A stretch of 12,625 nt of DNA from Bdellovibrionaceae bacterium UBA2466 (GTDB lineage Bacteria; Bdellovibrionota; FAC87; UBA2466). Made by a program: the position numbers and the translations under genes. The DNA lies in contig DDPO01000140.1 in assembly GCA_002342225.1 (NCBI GenBank), positions 1-12,625 of the forward strand, in the 5' to 3' direction. Numbering within the stretch: position 1 is the stretch's first letter; each line of letters begins with the position of its first letter. Under the pieces are notes generated by a model. That model was not told the DNA's origin. It did not search any database and saw only the letters and a program-made list of their open reading frames with translations. This document shows, piece after piece, positions 1-6,834 of the stretch.

Positions 1-153
1 GATATTCATGCCACCACAGTGCTAAATGCCTCAGCAGATGGCAAAACTTCGCTCATTGATGTTGTGAACTTCCGAGAGCACTTGCGAGCGCTGATACCCA
101 GTTTTATTCGAGCCGTTAAGTTTCGGAGCCGAAAATTCATCTCTTCAATCTGA
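1..153 (+). CDS. C-terminal fragment of an unrecognised protein
   Basis: The first frame is open from the window edge to a TGA at 151-153, giving the last 50 residues of a protein that starts outside the window. The fragment is mixed in composition and ends in a basic stretch (RAVKFRSRKFISSI). I recognise no family motif. It is convergent with aat, only 29 nt away, which is normal for two real genes meeting end to end. Codon choice (many NNC/NNT codons and few rare ones) looks coding, but 50 codons is too short to be sure. A minus-strand open stretch over the same bases is shorter and has no recognisable features. Confidence 0.4.
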   Translation, partial: DIHATTVLNASADGKTSLIDVVNFREHLRALIPSFIRAVKFRSRKFISSI

Positions 154-182
154 TTTTTTTCAAGCTCCAATACTACCGCTCC

Positions 183-761
183 TCACCACTTCTGAGGCCT
201 TGAGACAGCTTTTTTAAGTTGCCCTAAATACTGCTCGGCGGGAATTGACTTAGCTCCCAGTCGAGCCAAATGAGGTGTTAAAAACTGAACTTCGAGTAGG
301 CTAAACCCCCTTCTATTGAGCTCCTGAACTAAATAATAAAGAGCGACTTTTGATGCATCTGTCTCCACATGAAACTTACTTTCTGCAAAAAAAGCAGCTC
401 CAATCGAAACTCCATATACACCGCCAACCAATTTTTTGGCCCTCCATATCTCGATGGAGTGAGCAAATCCTAAACGATGCAGTTCGGAATAGGCTCTTAG
501 AAACTCCTCGTTGATCCAAGTTTCCTTGCGATTCGCACATCCATGCATGACCCCTTCAAAATCCTGATCAAGGGTCATGGAGAAAATCCCCTGATTTATT
601 TTTTTGGTTAGGGATTTGGAACAATGAAATCCATCGAGCGGAATTACAGCTCTCGGATCTGGAAAATACCACTGGATCTCTTCGGTTTTAGGCTCCGGCA
701 TTGGAAAGTATCCACTCGCATAAGCGTTGATGAGTTGAACTGTTTCAAGCCTTTGGGTCAT
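183..761 (-). CDS. aat: Leucyl/phenylalanyl-tRNA--protein transferase
   Basis: This cytosolic enzyme moves Leu or Phe from charged tRNA onto proteins with N-terminal Lys or Arg, marking them for ClpS/ClpAP in the N-degron pathway. The 192-residue product lines up by eye with E. coli Aat (234 aa): YFPDPRAV at 32-39, GCANRKETWI at 74-83, HSIEIW at 101-106 and GGVYGVSIGAAFFAES at 113-128. E127 matches E. coli E156 and Q159 matches catalytic Q188. E157 sits where E. coli has D186, a conservative change in the proton-relay residue. About 30 N-terminal residues of the E. coli protein are absent. An in-frame TAA at 765-767 rules out a longer start. The ATG overlaps the stop of the upstream AlkB-like gene (ATGA, 4 nt), so translational coupling is likely. 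It is the last gene of a minus-strand cluster. The family assignment is secure. Confidence 0.95.
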   Translation of the reverse strand: MTQRLETVQLINAYASGYFPMPEPKTEEIQWYFPDPRAVIPLDGFHCSKSLTKKINQGIFSMTLDQDFEGVMHGCANRKETWINEEFLRAYSELHRLGFAHSIEIWRAKKLVGGVYGVSIGAAFFAESKFHVETDASKVALYYLVQELNRRGFSLLEVQFLTPHLARLGAKSIPAEQYLGQLKKAVSRPQKW

Positions 762-1630
762 TTTTTATTCGAATCTTTTAAAAGCCCGGAAAAAAAGGAC
801 GAGTATCTCGCTAACTCTGTAACATAGGGAGTAACATCCTCTTTTAAACCTTCGGGTAAGTTTTCGTACTTCACCCAATCTTTTCTGGGTACATATCTAA
901 AAGTAAAATTGATTCTCCGCACATTGAAACCTTCCATATTGCCTGGAAGTTCTGCACCCAGTTTTCTGTCGACTCTCTGAACACGATGAAACAGCTCATC
1001 TTTCCACCTGGGTGAGCCAAAGATTTGAAGTGACCCATCTTCTAGCCATTGCTGAAAAACAACTCGAGCCGGCGAACTTTTTCCAACTGAGGAAACAAAT
1101 TGAAACATTGCTCTTTCACCAAGAGAGAGAGAAGCAACGGGCCCTGGCTCAAAATCTTTGTGTTCTCCAACCCTTGCTCCATCCACCCACCTTCCATTCT
1201 CAAGTTTTTTTCCATAGTAGTTGATTAAGCAAGTGTTGAGTTCCCACCCTTGGGGAATATCTTTGGGTGAATAAATCTGTCTCGCAATTCTTTCTGCTTT
1301 TTCCACGATTCTTGCTAGAACAGGCGGATACTTTTCTGCATAAACTGAACGATTTTGAGTACCCTTGGGCGGATGGTAATAATTGAGACATGCAAACTGC
1401 CAATTACCCAACCAATATACCGGTCGCAATAACATCCTCTGTTCTTTGCCCTGAGGAGGAGGATTGTGTTTTGAGTACCTCTGTTCCCAAATAGGGTGAA
1501 GTGTTTTTAGGTAGTTTAAAACCTCTTGCTTATCTTCAGCACTGAGAAAATCTTTTCGATAAAACAGACCTTGAGGCAGTTTTTTTTCATCAAATTTTTT
1601 TCCAGTATTTCCTCTTACTTTTTGATGCAT
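758..1630 (-). CDS. AlkB-like 2-oxoglutarate/Fe(II)-dependent oxygenase
   Basis: This looks like an oxidative dealkylase of the AlkB type, which uses Fe(II), O2 and 2-oxoglutarate to remove alkyl groups from nucleic-acid bases. From the ATG at 1630 the product is 290 aa. It carries NTCLINYY (132-139), the iron ligands H157-x-D159 in GEHKDFE, SLSLGERAMFQF (167-178), a distal H215 in LFHRVQRV, and R239-INFTF-R245. That last motif has the same six-residue spacing as the two 2OG-binding arginines of E. coli AlkB. The ATG lies 16 nt inside the upstream YkgJ-type gene. A GTG at 1675 would give 305 aa but a 61-nt overlap, and I see no good ribosome site for either start. The product is longer than E. 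coli AlkB (216 aa), with an additional basic N-terminus and C-terminal tail. The substrate (DNA, RNA or protein) cannot be read from the sequence. Confidence 0.85.
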   Translation of the reverse strand: MHQKVRGNTGKKFDEKKLPQGLFYRKDFLSAEDKQEVLNYLKTLHPIWEQRYSKHNPPPQGKEQRMLLRPVYWLGNWQFACLNYYHPPKGTQNRSVYAEKYPPVLARIVEKAERIARQIYSPKDIPQGWELNTCLINYYGKKLENGRWVDGARVGEHKDFEPGPVASLSLGERAMFQFVSSVGKSSPARVVFQQWLEDGSLQIFGSPRWKDELFHRVQRVDRKLGAELPGNMEGFNVRRINFTFRYVPRKDWVKYENLPEGLKEDVTPYVTELARYSSFFSGLLKDSNKK

Positions 1631-1992
1631 GGACAATACCCCGGTCTCGGTCCAATTTTTGGAAATTCTCGACACACTCTAGGCCTTTTTTCATAAACTG
1701 AGCATCGTTTCTCTGAGTTTAGAAAAATACACTCTCCGCTAGTTTGTTGCCCCATTATAAAAAGCCCCGTCGAAGCTCGAAAGCTTTTAACAATTCCTTC
1801 TGACTCAAGCCTACGAGCTACCTTTTTTAAGCTTCCATGAAACTCATCTTCGGAAATCAACTCAAGCTTTAGCAGATCATATTTGTCGATCTCTAACGGT
1901 AACGAACAACAAAGTGAAGTACATCCATCGCATAGACTTGGACGAAATTTTACCCAAGTTGATGGGAGATCAAAATTTACACTCTCAAACAT
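1615..1992 (-). CDS. YkgJ-family cysteine-cluster protein
   Basis: This is a small 125-residue protein of the YkgJ/UPF0153 type, a family thought to bind zinc or iron through clustered cysteines but without an established biochemical role. The N-terminal signature CDGCTSLCC (21-29) is followed by GECIFL (86-91), C97 in KRCSVYEKRPRVCREFP (95-111) and the tail GPRPGYCPC (114-122). In total nine cysteines are spread over both ends, as expected for the family. The length is typical. The ATG at 1990-1992 begins 3 nt after the stop of the pseudopilin-like gene, and the 3' end overlaps the AlkB-like start, so it sits inside a tight cluster. A metal-binding partner role for the adjacent iron oxygenase is conceivable, but that is only inference from position. 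Confidence 0.85.
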   Translation of the reverse strand: MFESVNFDLPSTWVKFRPSLCDGCTSLCCSLPLEIDKYDLLKLELISEDEFHGSLKKVARRLESEGIVKSFRASTGLFIMGQQTSGECIFLNSEKRCSVYEKRPRVCREFPKIGPRPGYCPCIKK

Positions 1993-1995
1993 ATT

Positions 1996-2538
1996 TTAAT
2001 TTATCTTTTTTGTGGGCAAGTTGCTAACAACAATTCCGCTGCCTGAGTACTCAATAACTTGAGAGGCTGCATTTAACCTTGGCTGAGTGTCCTTTTCGGG
2101 ACCTTGAGTATAAACAATGAAGTACTGCCCTATGCTGGGTTCACTTCCTTGAATAAATCCATATCCAGAGGTTTTAGAGTCGGTGCTCCAAGGATCTTTG
2201 GGGATTTCTCTTAAGACTTGAGGCTTCGCGGAGGCTAAACTTCGCTCTACATCTTTAGGAAATACTAATTGATGATGGCTCCAGTAGGACATGACGGCCA
2301 TTTTCAAAGTCTCGATGTCCTTTTGAGCTTTGGAAAACTTATGATCGGTAGTCACAGCTTTAAAACCGGTCACCCCCACAACACCGAACAATACGACTCC
2401 CCCTACAACTGTCAGCAACTCTCGAGGGTTAAGTTTTCTTTGATATTTTGTCCAAACTTGGTCCATCGCAAGATAATACATTGCGTTACCCCAAAAATCT
2501 AGTCTAGGATCATGACTTTTCTTCCGAAAGGACTTCAC
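1996..2538 (-). CDS. Pseudopilin-like membrane-anchored protein (degenerate prepilin signal)
   Basis: The product resembles a type II secretion/type IV pilus pseudopilin. It has a basic leader, one hydrophobic helix (ELLTVVGGVVLFGVVGVTGF, about 40-59), an amphipathic stretch (KDIETLKMAVMSYW, 73-86), and a C-terminal half with the GspG-like pattern: IPKDPW (112-117), SGYGF (124-128) and GQYFIVYTQGPEKD (137-150). E40 sits where the conserved Glu+5 would be. However, the prepilin peptidase glycine and the following Phe are replaced (RKLNPRELL), so processing is doubtful. The 180-aa form starts with GTG at 2538. ATGs at residues 20 (2481) and 25 (2466) give a more pilin-like short leader and may be the true start. 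It is first in the minus-strand cluster and divergent from gltX. No other secretion genes are present. Family placement is by pattern only. Confidence 0.65.
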   Translation of the reverse strand: MKSFRKKSHDPRLDFWGNAMYYLAMDQVWTKYQRKLNPRELLTVVGGVVLFGVVGVTGFKAVTTDHKFSKAQKDIETLKMAVMSYWSHHQLVFPKDVERSLASAKPQVLREIPKDPWSTDSKTSGYGFIQGSEPSIGQYFIVYTQGPEKDTQPRLNAASQVIEYSGSGIVVSNLPTKKIN

Positions 2539-2576
2539 ATTTACTTCATAAAGAAGGCTGTGTAAGTTGGGAACCT

Positions 2577-4064
2577 ATGAGCCATGCAGTCACTACACCC
2601 CCCAGAGTTAGAATCGCTCCAAGTCCTACTGGCGATCCACACATAGGAACCGCCTATATAGCTTTGTTCAACTATGTTTTTGCCAAAAAACATGGTGGTA
2701 AATTCATTATCAGAATTGAAGACACTGACCGAACCCGTTATCGCGCTGAAAGCGAGGCCATGATTCTCGATGCCATTAAGTGGTTCGGAATCCAATGGGA
2801 TGAAGGGCCCGATATTGGAGGCCCCTATGGCCCCTACAAACAGAGCGAACGATTGCCTCTCTACCAAAAAGCTGCAGACACCCTGATTCAAAAAGGTGCT
2901 GCCTATCGATGTTTTTGCACCGTTGAAAGGCTAGATAAACTCAGAGAGGTTCAAGCTGCGAACAAATTACCTCCGGGTTACGACCGCCATTGTAGAAATG
3001 TCAGTAGTGAAGACTCCGACAAAAGAGCTCTAGCCGGGGAAAAGTTTACTGTTCGATTTAAAATGCCCACATCGGGTGTCACTACGTTTGATGATCAAAT
3101 TCGGGGCAAAGTTGAATTTGAAAACGCTAGACTCGATGATTTAGTGCTTTTAAAAGCTGATGGTTTTCCAACCTATCACTTGGCGAGTGTCGTTGATGAC
3201 AATGCGATGAAAATCACTCACGTGATTCGCGGCGAAGAATGGGTCTCATCAACTCCCAAGCACGTTCTTCTGTACGAAGCTTTCGGTTGGCAAGCTCCCT
3301 CGTTCACTCACTTGAATCTTTTACGTAACACCGACAAATCAAAAATTTCGAAGAGAAAAAACCCAACAAGTATTTTGTACTACCGACGAAAAGGGATTTT
3401 GCCCGCAGCTTTGAGAAACTTCTTAGCTCTCATGGGTTGGAGTTTGGGTGGAGATCAAGAAATTTTTTCAACAGAAACTATGATTGAAAACTTTTCATGG
3501 GACAGATTCTCCTTGGGCGGGCCCGTTTTTGATCTCACCAAGCTTCTGTGGATGAACAGTCAGTACTTAAAAGAACTCTCTAATGACACTTGGGTGAAAC
3601 TTCTAAGAGACCAAGTTTTTACTGAGAGCTATCTGAAACAAATTGTTCCCTTGGTTAAAGAACGAGTGCAAGCGTTCGAAGAGTTCATTCCCAACACAGA
3701 CTTCTTTTTCGCGGGAGATCTTAAGTATGAAAACACCCCCATTCTTCCCAAAGGGGTTGCAGGCAAGGTCGTAGCCAACTGGTTTTCTGATGTTTTAGAA
3801 GCTTTCGAAAGTTTAGACGAATGGTCTGTTCCTAAAATCAAAGAGGTCATGGAGAACTTTGTAGAACAGAACAAAATCAAAGCGAAAGACCTCTTTATGC
3901 CTATGAGAGTCGCTGTTTCGGGGACTTTGGTCTCTCCCCCCTTAATGGAAACGATTCATGTTTTGGGCAAAGAGATGGTCCGACGCCGAATGCGCCTAGC
4001 CATGGACTACCTTAAGACACAAAAAGAGCCCGCACCCTCCCCAGCCAAGCCTGAAAAAGCCTAA
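2577..4064 (+). CDS. gltX: Glutamyl-tRNA synthetase
   Basis: This class I aminoacyl-tRNA synthetase charges tRNA with glutamate in the cytosol. The 495-residue protein has the HIGH-type motif PSPTGDPHIGTAY (15-27), the glutamate-site stretch RIEDTDRTR (46-54), GPYKQSER (85-92), the acceptor-domain HVIRGEEWVSSTPKH (215-229) and the KMSKS-type loop DKSKISKRK (253-261). C112-x-C114 and C139 match three of the four zinc ligands of E. coli GluRS, while the fourth (His) is Asn141 here. Whether it is discriminating, or also makes Glu-tRNA-Gln, cannot be decided. The last dozen residues are a Pro/Ala/Lys tail. The ATG is preceded by GGGA about 6 nt upstream. It is divergent from the pseudopilin-like gene with only 38 nt between annotated starts, and I find no convincing promoter hexamers there. 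Confidence 0.97.
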   Translation: MSHAVTTPPRVRIAPSPTGDPHIGTAYIALFNYVFAKKHGGKFIIRIEDTDRTRYRAESEAMILDAIKWFGIQWDEGPDIGGPYGPYKQSERLPLYQKAADTLIQKGAAYRCFCTVERLDKLREVQAANKLPPGYDRHCRNVSSEDSDKRALAGEKFTVRFKMPTSGVTTFDDQIRGKVEFENARLDDLVLLKADGFPTYHLASVVDDNAMKITHVIRGEEWVSSTPKHVLLYEAFGWQAPSFTHLNLLRNTDKSKISKRKNPTSILYYRRKGILPAALRNFLALMGWSLGGDQEIFSTETMIENFSWDRFSLGGPVFDLTKLLWMNSQYLKELSNDTWVKLLRDQVFTESYLKQIVPLVKERVQAFEEFIPNTDFFFAGDLKYENTPILPKGVAGKVVANWFSDVLEAFESLDEWSVPKIKEVMENFVEQNKIKAKDLFMPMRVAVSGTLVSPPLMETIHVLGKEMVRRRMRLAMDYLKTQKEPAPSPAKPEKA

Positions 4065-4084
4065 ATTTAAAGGTTTTTCCCTCG

Positions 4085-4113
4085 TAGACGTACTTTAGAC
4101 TTAGTGCTATAAA
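4085..4113 (+). promoter_or_regulatory. Candidate sigma70-type promoter for pckA
   Basis: An extended -10 (TGCTATAAA, with TATAAA at 4108-4113) lies 17 bp downstream of TAGACG at 4085-4090, a 4/6 match to TTGACA. Transcription would begin near 4120, leaving a leader of about 30 nt. It fits the 84-nt gltX-pckA gap and suggests pckA can be expressed independently of gltX. Confidence 0.5.
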
Positions 4114-4148
4114 ATTTCTTTAGATCTTTTCTTTTTTAGAGGTGAAAT

Positions 4149-5732
4149 GTGGAAAAAAACTTTGACCTATCTAAACACAACATTAATGTTAAAACAGTTT
4201 ACCGAAATGTAGCTCCTGCAAAACTTTATGAAGAGGCTTTGAAACGCGAAGAGGGTTCGGCCATCTCATCAACTGGAGCGTTGGTGGTTTCCTCAGGAGA
4301 AAAGACAGGAAGAAGTCCAAAAGATAAACGCATTGTCGATCACCCAGAAAGCAACAAGAACATTTGGTGGGGTGATGTAAATATCAAAATTGATCCAGAA
4401 GTTTTTAAAATTAATCGAGAACGAGCGATCGATTATTTGAACACTTGCCAGCAATTATTTGTGATCGATGGATATGCAGGATGGGATCCTCAATACCGAC
4501 TCAAAGTGAGAGTTATCTGTTCGAGAGCCTATCATGCGTTATTTATGCACAACATGCTGATTCGCCCCAGCCAGACCCAGCTCAAAGAATTTGGTGAGCC
4601 AGATTTTGTTATCTACAATGCAGGGAAATTTCCTGCGAATCGTTACACTCGTAACATGACTTCCAAAACCAGCATCGACCTCAGTTTTGAGGACAAAGAG
4701 CTTGTAATTTTAGGAACTCAGTACGCTGGCGAAATGAAAAAGGGTGTTTTCAGTGTCATGAATTATTTAATGCCCAGACAAAACATTCTTTCAATGCACT
4801 GCTCAGCCACCCAAGGAAAAGACGGAGATACGACACTTTACTTTGGTCTCTCGGGCACTGGCAAAACGACATTATCTGCAGATCCTCGCCGAAATCTTAT
4901 CGGAGACGATGAACACTGCTGGAGTGACAACGGTATCTTTAATATCGAAGGTGGATGTTACGCTAAATGTATAAACCTCTCTCAGGATAAAGAACCTGAA
5001 ATTTACAATGCGATTCGATTTGGAACTGTTTTAGAAAATGTGGTTTATGATGAGTCGAATAGAAGAGTAAACTACGATGACGCTTCTTTCACCGAGAATA
5101 CTCGTGCCTCTTATCCTATTGAGTACATACCAAATATTCAAATGCCCTGCATGGGCGGTCATCCTAAAAACATCATCTTTTTAACCTGTGATGCTTTTGG
5201 AGTTCTACCTCCGGTCAGTAGACTAACGCCAGCGCAGGCAATGTACCATTTCATCAGTGGATACACTGCAAAAGTTGCAGGAACGGAAATGGGGGTCACC
5301 GAACCTCAAGCGACCTTTTCCGCATGTTTTGGAGCGGCTTTCATGGTTTGGCATCCCTCAAAATATGCAGAGCTCCTGGCGAAACGAATCCGAGAGAATA
5401 ACACTAAAGTATGGTTGGTGAATACCGGCTGGACTGGTGGCAGCTACGGTGTTGGACAAAGATTCCCATTAAAATACACTCGAGCTATTGTTGATGCGAT
5501 TAACAGCAACCAATTGAGTGATGTTGCAACTGTCGAAGATAAAACATTTGGCTTTCATGTCCCAACTTCGTGCCCTGGAGTACCTGAGCAGATGATGATT
5601 CCCAAAAACTCATGGAAAGATGGGGCCTCTTACGACAAAACTTCCGCTCATCTAGCTGAGCTCTTTAAGAAGAACTTTAAAAAGTTTCAAGATGGTGCCA
5701 ATAAAGAGATCTGTGAAGCTGGTCCCAGATAA
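4149..5732 (+). CDS. pckA: Phosphoenolpyruvate carboxykinase (ATP)
   Basis: This cytosolic gluconeogenic enzyme converts oxaloacetate and ATP to phosphoenolpyruvate, ADP and CO2. The 527-residue length is typical for the ATP-dependent family. Visible signatures are the substrate-binding [12 protein letters not shown] (50-61), the metal and substrate region FPANRYTR (161-168), the P-loop [11 protein letters not shown] (233-243), the kinase-2 acidic pair in LIGDDEH (250-256), [14 protein letters not shown] (316-329) and a C-terminal [11 protein letters not shown] (424-434). The GTG start at 4149 is supported by the AGAGGTG ribosome site at 4138-4144. It has its own probable promoter and is followed by an 85-nt gap with no clear terminator. 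No missing catalytic residue is apparent. A functional PckA suggests growth on amino acids or organic acids, but that is inference. Confidence 0.97.
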   Translation: MEKNFDLSKHNINVKTVYRNVAPAKLYEEALKREEGSAISSTGALVVSSGEKTGRSPKDKRIVDHPESNKNIWWGDVNIKIDPEVFKINRERAIDYLNTCQQLFVIDGYAGWDPQYRLKVRVICSRAYHALFMHNMLIRPSQTQLKEFGEPDFVIYNAGKFPANRYTRNMTSKTSIDLSFEDKELVILGTQYAGEMKKGVFSVMNYLMPRQNILSMHCSATQGKDGDTTLYFGLSGTGKTTLSADPRRNLIGDDEHCWSDNGIFNIEGGCYAKCINLSQDKEPEIYNAIRFGTVLENVVYDESNRRVNYDDASFTENTRASYPIEYIPNIQMPCMGGHPKNIIFLTCDAFGVLPPVSRLTPAQAMYHFISGYTAKVAGTEMGVTEPQATFSACFGAAFMVWHPSKYAELLAKRIRENNTKVWLVNTGWTGGSYGVGQRFPLKYTRAIVDAINSNQLSDVATVEDKTFGFHVPTSCPGVPEQMMIPKNSWKDGASYDKTSAHLAELFKKNFKKFQDGANKEICEAGPR

Positions 5733-5782
5733 ATAAAATAATCTAATTTTAAATAATCACTTTTAGGCACTCGAGTTGCAAA

Positions 5783-5811
5783 CCTCTTCTTAAGTTTTAA
5801 CAACTAAGAGG
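5783..5811 (+). promoter_or_regulatory. Hairpin that pairs with the ribosome-binding site of the CBS-domain gene
   Basis: CCTCTT (5783-5788) is the exact complement of AAGAGG (5806-5811), the core of the ribosome site AAGAGGAG that precedes the ATG at 5818. Inside it AGTT (5793-5796) pairs with AACT (5802-5805) around a TTAAC loop, with a 4-nt bulge (5789-5792) on one side. This makes ten base pairs in all. The fold could limit translation initiation. It has no long T-run, so it is a poor terminator for pckA. Confidence 0.4.
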
Positions 5812-5817
5812 AGTTTT

Positions 5818-6264
5818 ATGCTTGTTCGAGACCTGATGACCGAAAATGTGGTTGCTCTCCAACCAGAAGAGGATCTTTCGATTGCTAATGACCTCATGGC
5901 TGAGAATGGTATTCGCCATTTACCAGTGATCGACTCAACAGGCGAGCTCTTGGGACTTATTTCCCATCGAGACCTCATCAAAGTGGCTTATACGACAGCT
6001 GACTTTCTGCCCTTGAGCGACCTCAATCAGCTTCTAAGTCGAACCAGAGTTAAAGAGGTTATGGTAAGAGAGATCGAAACTGTCGATCCTGATACTTCTT
6101 TAGAAGATGCTGGCATGCTCATGATGGAAAACAAATTTGGTTGCATTCCAGTCTGCGATGGAACTCATTTGGTTGGGATACTGACCGAATCGGATTTTGT
6201 TCGATATGTCGTTTCAACAGAACGCGAATTAAACGAGGTTCCAATCTCTTACCGGAGGTATTGA
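5818..6264 (+). CDS. Two-CBS-domain protein
   Basis: This stand-alone protein of 148 residues is made of a tandem CBS pair. The first domain is roughly 1-58 (VRDLMTENVVALQPEEDL, then GIRHLPVIDSTGELLGLISHRDL). The second is roughly 76-132 (VKEVMVREIETVDPDTSL, then FGCIPVCDGTHLVGILTESDFVRYV). Such pairs usually bind AMP, ATP or another adenosine compound and regulate a partner. The repeated GLISHRDL and GILTESDF segments are the normal ligand-site elements. The gene has a strong AAGAGGAG ribosome site (partly in a hairpin) and its TGA overlaps the ATG of the deacylase gene by one base, so the two are translated together. The target is unknown, and a link to the nearby ribonucleotide reductase is only positional. 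Confidence 0.92.
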   Translation: MLVRDLMTENVVALQPEEDLSIANDLMAENGIRHLPVIDSTGELLGLISHRDLIKVAYTTADFLPLSDLNQLLSRTRVKEVMVREIETVDPDTSLEDAGMLMMENKFGCIPVCDGTHLVGILTESDFVRYVVSTERELNEVPISYRRY

Positions 6265-6794
6265 TGGCTATAAGCCCTTGGGTCAAAGAAAAGCTTATTA
6301 AAAACAAAATTCCCTTTGAAGAGGTTCATCATTCACCGACCTACACGGCTCAAGAACTGGCTCAACAAGAGCATGTTACAGGTCACAAAGTGGCAAAACT
6401 GGTCGTAGTAATTGCCGATGGAAAACCGCACGGTCTTGTTTTACCTGCAAGCCGTAAAATTATACTTCATCGTGTAAGAGAGGCTTTGGGAGCTACCTAT
6501 GTGAGACTCGCTAGTGAAGGAGAATTGAGATCTTTCTGTACAGATTGCGACGTCGGCTCCACACCGCCCATCCCACACTGGCCTAATATTCAACTCCTCA
6601 TGGATGAAAGCATGAGGGTCTCGGGAGACATTCTTTTTCAAGCCGGCACTCACATTGATGGTGTCAAAGTTAAATTCGCTGATTGGTTTAATTTCGTTAA
6701 ACCAGCCATGGGTTCTTTCACAGTGGGAGTTGAAAACTTACCACCGCGCTCAGCCTACCGCGACGATGAAGAGGGCGAGGAGCTTTGGTTTTAA
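6264..6794 (+). CDS. YbaK/EbsC-type aminoacyl-tRNA deacylase
   Basis: This is a single-domain trans-editing protein of the YbaK/ProX/EbsC superfamily, which hydrolyses mischarged aminoacyl-tRNAs such as Cys- or Ala-tRNA-Pro. The 176-residue product has the expected landmarks: SPTYTAQELA (24-33), the conserved lysine K45 in GHKVAKLVVV (40-49), DCDVGSTPP (94-102), LLMDES (111-116) and FQAGTH (125-130). The last 15 residues, with DDEEGEE, form an additional acidic tail. The start at 6264 is set by a strong GGAGG at 6254-6258, five bases upstream. A longer open frame beginning at 6141 runs antisense-free but through the CBS gene and has no ribosome site. The one-base overlap with the CBS gene implies a shared transcript. 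Substrate specificity cannot be read from the sequence. Confidence 0.92.
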   Translation: MAISPWVKEKLIKNKIPFEEVHHSPTYTAQELAQQEHVTGHKVAKLVVVIADGKPHGLVLPASRKIILHRVREALGATYVRLASEGELRSFCTDCDVGSTPPIPHWPNIQLLMDESMRVSGDILFQAGTHIDGVKVKFADWFNFVKPAMGSFTVGVENLPPRSAYRDDEEGEELWF

Positions 6795-6799
6795 TGATT

Positions 6800-6827
6800 T
6801 TGTTTTAGTTTCCTGCCTTGATAAAAT
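6800..6827 (+). promoter_or_regulatory. Weak candidate promoter directly before nrdJ
   Basis: TAAAAT at 6822-6827 is a 5/6 match to the -10 hexamer, but the TTGTTT at 6800-6805 matches only three positions of the -35. If used, transcription would begin at or next to the nrdJ ATG at 6835, giving a leaderless or nearly leaderless mRNA. The only alternative initiation signal is an AGG placed too close to the ATG. The evidence is weak. Confidence 0.22.
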
Positions 6828-6834
6828 AGCAGGT

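Noticed and set aside
624..827. Plus-strand open frame across the aat/AlkB-like junction
   Set aside because: It is antisense to two well-supported genes and its translation shows no family features.
758..1675. Longer GTG start (305 aa) for the AlkB-like gene
   Set aside because: It would overlap the upstream YkgJ gene by 61 nt and has no properly spaced ribosome site. The ATG at 1630 gives a more ordinary 16-nt overlap.
2541..2891. Minus-strand open frame opposite the start of gltX
   Set aside because: It is a shadow of the clearly conserved gltX frame, with no recognisable domain.
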